DNA from: Phycisphaerae bacterium
GTDB lineage: Bacteria > Planctomycetota > Phycisphaerae > Phycisphaerales > Phycisphaeraceae
Reading direction: 5' to 3'
Length of the DNA: 7,109 nt
NCBI GenBank assembly: GCA_002688155.1
Contig: NZCH01000015.1
Location: forward strand, 1 to 7,109
Positions 1 through 5,604 of the stretch are shown here, piece by piece. A program made the translations under genes and the position numbers. Within the stretch, counting starts at the first letter, position 1, and each line of letters starts with the position of its first letter. The notes below the pieces were generated by a model that did not search any database, had not been told where the DNA came from, and saw nothing but the letters and a program-made list of their open reading frames with translations.

Positions 1-176
1 GTCAGCGGGCAGCGTCCGGGCGGGGGACCGCCCGGCTCGCGGGGCGTCGGTGGCGCCTTTCCCGGGTAACGCCCCGCATCGGGGGCCGTGCAGCCGCTGC
101 CCAGGGCGGCGATAATACATGTACACGCCAACACGCCACAGCTCGATTCAAATAACGAATCGCGCAGGTGTACCAT
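1..176 (-). CDS. Probable lipoprotein, N-terminal part only (runs off window)
   Basis: A minus-strand frame is open from ATG at 174-176 to the left edge (58 codons, no stop). After about 13 residues (MVHLRDSLFESSC) comes a short hydrophobic run, GVLACTCIIAALGSGC, that ends in a lipobox-like Cys. A small, Pro/Gly-rich segment follows (CTAPDAGRYPGKAPPTPREP and on), as in the linker behind the lipidated Cys of many bacterial lipoproteins. An alternative start is GTG at 132-134, which trims the protein to MLACTCIIAALGSGC. Third codon positions are very GC-rich, as in the neighbouring genes. Against the call: Gly rather than Leu sits at -3 of the lipobox, charge near the start is slight, no clear Shine-Dalgarno is visible, and GC-rich DNA often gives chance open frames. 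If real, it diverges from the SLC13 permease. The mature function cannot be seen here. Confidence 0.38.
   Translation of the reverse strand, partial: MVHLRDSLFESSCGVLACTCIIAALGSGCTAPDAGRYPGKAPPTPREPGGPPPGRCPL
111..116 (+). promoter_or_regulatory. Possible -10 element (GATAAT) for the permease gene
   Basis: GATAAT matches the sigma-70 -10 consensus at five of six positions and lies about 115 bases before the chosen permease start, in otherwise GC-rich DNA. No convincing -35 is present at the usual spacing, and the site falls inside the possible divergent lipoprotein gene. Confidence 0.2.
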
Positions 177-230
177 GCCGATACGATACCGGGATCACCT
201 GTTGGCGAGCCGTTGCCGGACGATGCCCCT

Positions 231-2051
231 ATGACCTGGGAAGCCTGGACAATGCTGGGACTGGTCGCGCTGATGGCGGTGGCGCTGGTGCGCAATATCG
301 CCGGACCGGACACCATCCTCGTCGGCGGCATGACCGTGACCATGACGTTGGGATTGTTCTCGCCGGACAAGTTTCCCTCAGCAACACGATGCGTCGCCGA
401 ATTCGGCAATGAAGGGCTGATCACGATCGGCGTGCTGTTCGTGGTGGCTGAGGGTTTGAGTCGGACCGGCGCGATGTCGCGGGTTATGCAGCCACTGCTG
501 GGCCTGCCTCAAACGGTGCGCGGCGCCCAGGCGCGGATGATGTTACTGGTCTGCACTCTGTCGGCCTTCTTGAACAACACGCCGATCGTCGCGATTTTCA
601 TCCCCGTCGTGCGCGACTGGTGCAGCAAGACGGGCATCGCGCCATCGAAGCTCTTCATTCCGCTGAGTTACGCGGCGATCCTCGGCGGCTCGTGCACGCT
701 GATCGGCACGTCGATAAACCTGATCGTCATGGGCATGGTCGAGACGTCCCAGTTCAATGGCGCTGCGTTGAACGACAGTGTTTCAATCGGGATGTTCACC
801 ATATCGTGGATTGGCATACCCGCGGCCATCGCGGGCATCGGGCTCGTCGTGCTGTTGTCGAACCGATTATTGCCCACACGTGGCGGCGCACGGCGCGATT
901 TCGCCGATGCGCGCCGGTACACCGTCGAAATGCTTGTTGTCCCAGGCAGCGCCATCGCAGGCAAAACGATCGAGCAGGCCGGATTGCGCAACCTTCCGGG
1001 AGCGTATCTGGTCGAAGTCGAGCGAGATGATGAAACGATTCCGGCCGTCGGGCCCGAACAGGTGTTGCACGACCACGACCGGCTGATCTTTGCCGGTGTG
1101 GTCGAAACAGTGGTGGAGCTCCAGAAGATTCGCGGACTTGTGCCGGCAACGGATCAGGTGTTCAAACTCTCCGAACCACGCCCGAATCGCCGGCTGATCG
1201 AGGCAGTGGTCAGCCCGTCGTGCCCGATGGTTGGACAGACGATTCGCGAAGGGCGGTTCCGCACGGTGTACGACGCGGCAGTCATTGCCGTGCACCGAAA
1301 CGGTGAACAGCTCATGAAGAAGATCGGCGACATCGAACTGCAGGCAGGCGATACGCTGCTGCTCGAGACCCATCCTCAGTTCATTCGCCGGCATCGCAAC
1401 CGGCGCGACTTTCTGCTCGTCTCGACCGTCGAAGGTTCGCAGCCGATCCGCAGCGAGCGAGCGATCACGGCGCTTCTGATTATGGTCGCGTTCGTGCTGG
1501 CGATCACGTTTTTGGACATCAAAGTCGTGCACGCGGCGCTCCTTGCCGCAGGTCTGATGGTGTTGACGAATTGCCTGCGTCCGGCCGAAGCGCGCGAATC
1601 GATTGACTGGCGTGTGCTGGTCGTGATCGGTGCGGCGCTGGTGATCGGGCGTGCGCTGGAAACCAGCGGCGCGGCGATGGGCGTGGCGGGCACCGTGCTG
1701 AGTGTGCTCGAGCCGATAGGAGCGCACGCCGTGCTGTGCGGCATTGTCGCGCTGGGCATGATTTTCGGGTCGCTGATCGGGCCAGTCGGGTCAGCGGCGC
1801 TCGTGTTTCCGATCAGCGTTGCGACGGCGTCGCAGTTGGGAAGCGCCCCCATGCCGTTTGTCATCGGGACCATGATGGCCGCCGCCGCGAGTTTTGCAAC
1901 ACCCATCGCGTACCAGACCAACCTGATGGTCTATGGCGCCGGCGGATATCGGTTCAACGACTACCTGCGCATAGGCGTACTCATGAACGTCACTATCGGC
2001 GCCGTGACCGTGATCCTCACACCGCTCGTTTGGCCGTTTCATGTGTCGTGA
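231..2051 (+). CDS. SLC13-family permease with two TrkA-C domains
   Basis: Membrane transporter of the SLC13/DASS (ArsB/NhaD-like) group, normally cation-coupled uptake of anions such as sulfate or dicarboxylates; the substrate cannot be told here. From ATG 231 the protein has 606 residues. The first membrane half holds the hairpin motif FLNNTPIVAIFIP and the re-entrant GGSCTLIGTSINLIV. Two RCK_C/TrkA-C domains follow in the middle (about residues 230-300 and 320-395), as in sulfur-transporter-like members. The second half ends with ATPIAYQTNLMVYGAGGYRF, the hallmark of this subfamily. Odd: the usual second TNNA-type motif reads PVGSA (bases 1779-1793). Start choice: MTWEAW leads straight into helix 1, as in relatives. 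GTG 168 would add 21 polar residues and overlap the divergent frame. ATG 252 has a better-placed GGGAAG but cuts off MTWEAWT. The family call is firm; start and substrate are not. Confidence 0.93.
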   Translation: MTWEAWTMLGLVALMAVALVRNIAGPDTILVGGMTVTMTLGLFSPDKFPSATRCVAEFGNEGLITIGVLFVVAEGLSRTGAMSRVMQPLLGLPQTVRGAQARMMLLVCTLSAFLNNTPIVAIFIPVVRDWCSKTGIAPSKLFIPLSYAAILGGSCTLIGTSINLIVMGMVETSQFNGAALNDSVSIGMFTISWIGIPAAIAGIGLVVLLSNRLLPTRGGARRDFADARRYTVEMLVVPGSAIAGKTIEQAGLRNLPGAYLVEVERDDETIPAVGPEQVLHDHDRLIFAGVVETVVELQKIRGLVPATDQVFKLSEPRPNRRLIEAVVSPSCPMVGQTIREGRFRTVYDAAVIAVHRNGEQLMKKIGDIELQAGDTLLLETHPQFIRRHRNRRDFLLVSTVEGSQPIRSERAITALLIMVAFVLAITFLDIKVVHAALLAAGLMVLTNCLRPAEARESIDWRVLVVIGAALVIGRALETSGAAMGVAGTVLSVLEPIGAHAVLCGIVALGMIFGSLIGPVGSAALVFPISVATASQLGSAPMPFVIGTMMAAAASFATPIAYQTNLMVYGAGGYRFNDYLRIGVLMNVTIGAVTVILTPLVWPFHVS

Positions 2052-2101
2052 CGATTCACGCGCGGGCTCCGATCGCGGTGCACGGCAACTGGCGCGTGCA
2101 G

Positions 2102-2130
2102 TTGACACGCGCGATCACAGGCGACAGACT
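2102..2130 (+). promoter_or_regulatory. Weak candidate promoter before the amidotransferase
   Basis: A perfect TTGACA lies at 2102-2107 in the spacer between permease and amidotransferase, but 17 bases on only CAGACT (three of six) stands as the -10. The gene may have its own start, or may simply be read through from the permease. Confidence 0.2.
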
Positions 2131-2142
2131 CTTGCCCGCATC

Positions 2143-2847
2143 ATGAGTCTGGTTGTATTTCAACATCGCAATGACGAGCCGGCCGCGTGTCTGGGCGCCA
2201 TGCTGCAAAGCCATGGGCACCGGCTGCGCGTGATTGACCTGTCCAGCGGCGGACGCGTCCCGGTCGACCTGGACGACGTCGATGGCGTTGTCAGCATGGG
2301 CGGGCCGATGAATGTGGACGAAGCCGATCGCCACCCGTGGCTGACCGAGGAAGCCAACTACCTCAAGGCCGCGCACGACGCGGGCAAGCCGGTCGTCGGC
2401 GTGTGCCTGGGCGCCCAACTGATCGCCCAGGCGCTTGGCGGTCAAGTCGCGCCGATGCAGCAGCCCGAGGCCGGCTGGGCAGACGTGAAACTCGCGTTTC
2501 CGGGCACGATCGACGCGATCTACGTCGGCATCCCCTGGACCACGCCGCAATATCACTTGCACGGGCAGGAGGTCACCGACCTGCCGCCCGATGCGACGCC
2601 GCTGGCGGGTTCGGCTCAGTGTCGCAACCAGGCGTTCAAGGTCGGCATGACCACCTACGGCTTTCAGTACCACTTCGAGTGGGACTACGACCAATGCATG
2701 CACTTCGGGAAGGACGCTTGCGCCAAAGACGCCGACGTCGAACCGGCACGGCTTCACGATGACACGAACCGGAACTTCGACCGATACCGTCACCTGGCCG
2801 ATCGGCTTTGCCGGAACATCGCGACGTATTTGTTCGCGACCGGATAA
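2143..2847 (+). CDS. Class I glutamine amidotransferase-like protein (GMP synthase-like GATase1)
   Basis: Protein of 234 residues with a complete class I (triad) glutamine amidotransferase fold, which takes ammonia from glutamine; many stand-alone members have unknown acceptors. Seen in order: oxyanion-strand motif VVSMGGPM (residues 49-56), nucleophile elbow GVCLGAQLIAQALGG with Cys88, substrate-side YHLHGQEVTDLPPDATPLA (137-155), and the His-Glu pair in YGFQYHFEW (His177, Glu179). The triad is intact, so the enzyme is probably active. No synthetase domain is attached, unlike GuaA. ATG 2143 is chosen because MSLVVFQH begins the first beta strand. The frame is open back to ATG 2041, but those 34 extra residues are Arg-rich and unlike the family. 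The gene lies 91 bases after the permease on the same strand, so co-transcription is possible. The Shine-Dalgarno is weak. The biological acceptor is unknown. Confidence 0.9.
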   Translation: MSLVVFQHRNDEPAACLGAMLQSHGHRLRVIDLSSGGRVPVDLDDVDGVVSMGGPMNVDEADRHPWLTEEANYLKAAHDAGKPVVGVCLGAQLIAQALGGQVAPMQQPEAGWADVKLAFPGTIDAIYVGIPWTTPQYHLHGQEVTDLPPDATPLAGSAQCRNQAFKVGMTTYGFQYHFEWDYDQCMHFGKDACAKDADVEPARLHDDTNRNFDRYRHLADRLCRNIATYLFATG

Positions 2848-2908
2848 CGTGCGGATCGTGTGTCACTTGCTTGTCGACTCTTCCGATGATTCGCCCAAGT
2901 CAGCGTAA

Positions 2909-3201
2909 TCATCGATCGTCGCGCTGTTGGTTGTTCGTGTTGGTGCTGCCAGTCTGAATTGTCACGTCAAACGCAGAGTTTGCCGGCTTGCTCATATCCA
3001 AGTGCAAATGGCCTGACACGTCATTGAACCGGCCGTACGTCTTGCCGATTCCGATGTGCTCGATCGCGAATGCCATCGCCGTGCGCGACGCGTCGAGATT
3101 GTATTTCGTCGACGCGGCCGTCGCGGGACTGTCGTCGCACGCAAATATCATCGCTGTAGCGCCGGACATGACTACAGGCATGCAATCACTTTCATTTTCA
3201 T
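2909..3201 (-). pseudogene. YceI-family lipoprotein remnant (frameshifted, C-terminus missing)
   Basis: YceI proteins are exported lipid-binding beta-barrels of about 180-200 residues. This stretch encodes only their first half: YNLDASRTAMAFAIEHIG, then a KTYGRFNDVSG segment, strand DVTIQTGSTNTNNQQRDD and a stop at 2909-2911. In family members the RDxxL motif is followed by about 100 more residues, absent here. The N-terminus is also broken. ATG at 3199-3201 gives MKMKVIACL and a stop at 3172-3174. One base out of frame, the text goes on VVMSGATAMIFAC, so joining the two makes a normal lipoprotein signal ending in Cys. The only in-frame start for the YceI part (ATG at 3181) lacks the charged n-region. 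I read this as a dying gene with at least two lesions. A sequencing error could explain the first but not the lost C-terminal half. Confidence 0.72.
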
Positions 3202-3368
3202 CGCGAACTGCTTCTGGTCGAGTGGTGCAGGTTGGTCAGCATAACGACGTGCAACTGACCGGCCAGCCCGCTTCAGCGGTGCGGGGCCCCGTGACGCGTA
3301 CCGGGTATTGGGTTTCGTCATTTATTCGACACCGGGTATTTGAGTGCATGCGCATTCACGGATTTGAT
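3182..3368. other. Spacer between the YceI remnant and mtnA, no confident gene
   Basis: Both neighbours are on the minus strand. The first 20 bases hold the broken start of the YceI remnant. The rest shows no credible coding frame. A 10-base direct repeat (ACCGGGTATT at 3300-3309 and 3331-3340) and an imperfect palindrome (3344-3359) lie just beyond the mtnA stop. No T-tract terminator for mtnA is visible. Confidence 0.5.
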
Positions 3369-4436
3369 TCAACGTCCGACAGCCACCGATTGTCCCACCA
3401 TCGTGCGCACAGCCCGCTCATTGACCGGCTGGATGACGCCGCGATCCGTGATGATCGCGGTGATCAGCGTGTTGGGCGTGACGTCAAATGCGGGGCAGTA
3501 GGTTGCAACGTCATGTGGCGCCGTGCGCACGCCAAATCCCTCGGTGATTTCATGGTCGCCGCGTTCTTCGATGGGAATCGCCTCACCGGCGGGTGTGCCC
3601 AGGTCAAACGTGGTTGACGGCGCGGCAACGTAGAAGGGAATGTCGTGATACTTCGCGAGCACAGCCAGGCTGTACGTGCCGATCTTGTTCGCCGCGTCGC
3701 CATTGGCGGCGATGCGGTCCGCCCCGGTGATGACCGCACCGATTCGCCCTTCGCGCATAACCTGCGCCGCCATATCGTCGCAGATCACGGTGACGTCAAT
3801 GCCCGCCGCCGCCAGTTCGAACGCTGTCAGCCGCGCGCCCTGCAGCAGCGGGCGTGTCTCGTCGGCGAACACGGAAACCGCCGCGCCGCGCTCGTGCGCG
3901 ACGTACATCGGTGCCGTCGCCGTACCAATCCCGCCCGTCGCCAGGGCGCCGGCGTTGCAATGTGTGAGGATGGATTTTTGTTTTTCGATTGCTGATTGCC
4001 CATTGGTTTGCGGTTCGAGGCCACAGGAGGCTTGCAGAAGCGCTAGCCCGTGCTCGCCGATCGCGCGGCACATGGCCTTGTCCTCGTCGTGAATTCGCCG
4101 TGCCTCGGCGAGCAGCGAGGCGGGAGTGCGTGGCGTGACCGTTTTCATCCGGTCAATCGCCCAGAACAGGTTCACCGCCGTGGGCCGACTGGTTGCAAGA
4201 TGCTCGGCCGCGCGATCAAAATTTTTGTGCTGGGCGCCAATCACGCACCCATACGCCGCGGCGATCCCGATCGCCGGCGCACCGCGCACGCTCAGGCGCT
4301 TGATCGCGTTCCAAACATGCGAAACGTTCGTGCAGTTGAGCATCGCAACTTCGTTGGGCAGCCGCGTCTGGTCCAGCAAACGAAGATGACCATCCGCTGC
4401 ATCGCCGATCCACTCGATGTTGACGATCGAATTCAT
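3369..4436 (-). CDS. mtnA: S-methyl-5-thioribose-1-phosphate isomerase (methionine salvage)
   Basis: Cytosolic enzyme converting 5-methylthioribose-1-phosphate to 5-methylthioribulose-1-phosphate in the methionine salvage pathway. The protein has 355 residues, normal for the family. Signature stretches include SVRGAPAIGIAAAYG (49-63), THCNAGALATGGIGTA (158-173), FADETRPLLQGARLTAFEL (190-208), GADRIAANGDAANKIGTY (238-255) and the C-terminal PAFDVTPNTLITAIITDRG. Catalytic Cys160 and Asp240 are present and fall at the same numbers as reported for the Bacillus subtilis enzyme. A short, AT-richer, polar segment (about residues 139-155, QTNGQSAIEKQKS) before the catalytic Cys looks like a small insertion. 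ATG 4436 is chosen because MNSIVNIEWIGD starts the conserved N-terminus. There is no clear Shine-Dalgarno; instead a perfect palindrome sits 7 bases upstream. No other salvage gene is nearby. An eIF2B-like role is unlikely given the intact active site. Confidence 0.97.
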   Translation of the reverse strand: MNSIVNIEWIGDAADGHLRLLDQTRLPNEVAMLNCTNVSHVWNAIKRLSVRGAPAIGIAAAYGCVIGAQHKNFDRAAEHLATSRPTAVNLFWAIDRMKTVTPRTPASLLAEARRIHDEDKAMCRAIGEHGLALLQASCGLEPQTNGQSAIEKQKSILTHCNAGALATGGIGTATAPMYVAHERGAAVSVFADETRPLLQGARLTAFELAAAGIDVTVICDDMAAQVMREGRIGAVITGADRIAANGDAANKIGTYSLAVLAKYHDIPFYVAAPSTTFDLGTPAGEAIPIEERGDHEITEGFGVRTAPHDVATYCPAFDVTPNTLITAIITDRGVIQPVNERAVRTMVGQSVAVGR

Positions 4437-4442
4437 TTCAAG

Positions 4443-4460
4443 AGTGCATCTTAATGCACT
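4443..4460. promoter_or_regulatory. Perfect 7-bp palindrome at the mtnA start
   Basis: AGTGCAT-CTTA-ATGCACT is a perfect inverted repeat with a four-base spacer, ending 7 bases before the mtnA ATG (minus strand). The position suits a repressor operator, or an RNA hairpin that would cover the ribosome-binding region. It also contains TAAGAT on the mtnA strand, a poor -10 match. Function is inferred from position only. Confidence 0.4.
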
Positions 4461-4569
4461 GCCCAGCGGGTTCCGGTTTGCCGGGCATTGTTGATCTGGG
4501 TGTACTGGGCCGATTTCAACGTCCCGGGCTGACGCAATGACGCGTTTAACCGGTTATTTTGAAAGTAGA

Positions 4570-4575
4570 TACAAT
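4570..4575 (+). promoter_or_regulatory. Putative -10 (TACAAT) of the PEP-CTERM gene
   Basis: TACAAT matches five of six consensus positions and lies in the most AT-rich part of the divergent region. No strong -35 is present at 16-18 bases; TTTAAC at 4545-4550 is a poor match. It would give a leader of about 165 bases. Confidence 0.3.
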
Positions 4576-4583
4576 TGGTTACC

Positions 4584-4600
4584 GAATTCCCAGCGAATTC
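4584..4600. repeat. Tandem GAATTC boxes, 11-bp period
   Basis: GAATTC at 4584-4589 and again at 4595-4600, each itself palindromic, are separated by one helical turn and lie at the expected transcription start of the PEP-CTERM gene. This spacing is compatible with a regulator binding one DNA face, but six-base repeats can arise by chance. Confidence 0.25.
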
Positions 4601-4653
4601 ATTAAACAACGGCGTTCAAGGGTTCACGGGCAGGGACATCTGTGGTATTACTG

Positions 4654-4670
4654 CCGCAGTAGCTCTGCGG
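4654..4670 (+). other. Leader hairpin (CCGCAG/CTGCGG)
   Basis: CCGCAG-TAGCT-CTGCGG is a perfect 6-bp stem with a five-base loop in the untranslated leader of the PEP-CTERM gene. No T-tract follows, so it is not a standard terminator. A role in mRNA stability or regulation is only a possibility. Confidence 0.3.
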
Positions 4671-4747
4671 GCCGTCAGGATGGGACGCACAACAGGCAAG
4701 AGAACTTGGAACACAGGGGATGCTGTAAGCTCGAAAAGGGAACAGCA

Positions 4748-5459
4748 ATGACGTTCAGGATCAGAGGGATTGTATTGGCATTGGCTGTAGCGGTTTTGTT
4801 ATCGCTACCGGCGGTGTCGCGTGCGTTTAGGATTGACGATTTCTCCGCGGGGGGCGACACGGTGAGCGTTTCTGGTGTGGGTACGGACGGTCCGTCTACG
4901 GTGGCTGGCCTGGATCCCAACACAGTGATCGGCGGTTCGCGCACGATGTTTCTTGAGGTGATCGCCTCGGTTTTCAGCCAGAACTCCGAGTTTTCGGTCG
5001 ACGCGGCGCAGCAGATTTTGATCCTCAACAATGGCTCGGGTAACAGGGGCACGGGTGTGGTGACGTGGGATGCGAATACCTCCGGACTAGGTGGTGAGGA
5101 TTTGACTGATAACGGCGCTTCGGATCGGATCGCCATACATGTGCTGTCCAGCGATTTGAACACCGAAATCATGGTCGGGATCACCGATACGGATGGCGAC
5201 TCGGCGAGCAACTTGACGACGCTCGCGACCATGAATGGGAATAGCGTCGCTGAAGTTTGATGACTTTGTCGAGAACGGCGGTGGAACAACTGATTTTGAC
5301 AGCGTTGACGTGATCCAACTGACTGTGGCCCGCTCCCCGGCCACCGCACAGGATGTGACCGTTCATCTGGTCGAGTCCTCCGGTGGCGTGCCTGAACCGG
5401 CAACAATGAGCTTGCTTGGTCTGGGTGTGATTGGCTTTGTGCGTCGTCGGCGTGCGTAA
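4748..5459 (+). pseudogene. PEP-CTERM exported protein, split by a +1 frameshift
   Basis: PEP-CTERM proteins are secreted, often cell-surface or matrix proteins, sorted by an exosortase (EpsH/XrtA type) through a C-terminal tripartite tag. ATG 4748 has a good Shine-Dalgarno (AAGGGA, about 6 bases ahead) and a signal peptide (MTFRIRG, then a hydrophobic core, cut near PAVSRA at residue 26). The first frame gives 170 residues rich in Gly/Ser/Asp/Thr and ends at TGA TGA (5258-5263). The second frame, one base on, is open from 5235 and carries KFDDFVENGGG, strand QDVTVHLVE and the tag VPEPATMSLLGLGVIGFVRRRRA, ending at 5459. Neither half works alone: one lacks the sorting tag, the other the signal. 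Joined they make about 236 residues, a normal size. Cause: indel mutation, sequencing error or, less likely, programmed +1 shifting at GTT TGA. Confidence 0.85.
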
Positions 5460-5494
5460 TACCCCCCGATCCGTGACACTTGTAATTGACTCAC

Positions 5495-5526
5495 GACGGC
5501 TCGCCTCTTGGCAGGCCGTTTTTCTT
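5495..5526 (+). terminator. Rho-independent terminator after the PEP-CTERM gene
   Basis: ACGGC (5496-5500) pairs with GCCGT (5515-5519), with an inner GCC/GGC stem around a TCTT loop. A run of five T follows directly (5519-5523). It lies about 36 bases after the PEP-CTERM stop and is oriented for plus-strand transcripts. Confidence 0.8.
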
Positions 5527-5589
5527 TGCGCTACGCGCATGAGTTTGAAGCGTGTACGACCAGACCGCTGAAGCTGGCGGGTCACGGCG

Positions 5590-5604
5590 CCCCATTGCAT
5601 GGGG
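5590..5604 (-). other. Hairpin directly after the CPBP protease stop
   Basis: CCCCAT-TGC-ATGGGG is a perfect 6-bp stem abutting the minus-strand TAA stop at 5605-5607. No T-tract follows on the minus strand, so it may protect the 3' end or assist termination rather than be a classic intrinsic terminator. Confidence 0.4.

Larger units (their letters stand above)
4437..4747. other. Divergent intergenic region: mtnA upstream and PEP-CTERM leader
   Basis: This 311-base gap separates minus-strand mtnA from the plus-strand PEP-CTERM gene. It holds the mtnA palindrome, a CCGG-TTTG-CCGG hairpin (4473-4484), an AT-rich core around 4545-4600 with a likely -10, two GAATTC copies 11 bases apart, and a small hairpin at 4654-4670. 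The PEP-CTERM frame is open upstream of its start, but the text is unlike any protein and is taken as non-coding leader. I could not match the leader to a known riboswitch. Confidence 0.5.

Noticed and set aside
867..1727. A 286-codon minus-strand open frame inside the permease
   Set aside because: It is fully antisense to a clearly conserved transporter and its His/Arg-rich translation resembles no protein; long shadow frames are expected in GC-rich genes.
2041..2142. Longer start (ATG 2041) for the amidotransferase, overlapping the permease stop
   Set aside because: The added 34 residues are Arg/Asp-rich and unlike the family, which begins at the first beta strand (SLVVFQH).
2056..2793. 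A 245-codon minus-strand frame over the amidotransferase
   Set aside because: The plus strand carries intact catalytic motifs; the opposite frame is a composition shadow.
2988..3617. A 209-codon plus-strand frame across the YceI remnant and mtnA end
   Set aside because: It is antisense to recognisable YceI and MtnA sequence and resembles no protein family.
4473..4487. CCGG-TTTG-CCGG and TGCCC/GGGCA as a terminator or operator
   Set aside because: The stems are short, no T-tract follows, and such repeats are common at this GC content.
4622..4700. Possible c-di-GMP-I (GEMM) riboswitch, because of CACGGGCAGGG and GGGACGCA
   Set aside because: The two pieces are about 50 bases apart, far more than in the GEMM core, and the AAACC and tetraloop-receptor parts are missing.
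4559..4747. N-terminal extension of the PEP-CTERM protein by 63 codons
   Set aside because: The extension would bury the signal peptide, while ATG 4748 has a good Shine-Dalgarno and is followed at once by a typical signal sequence.
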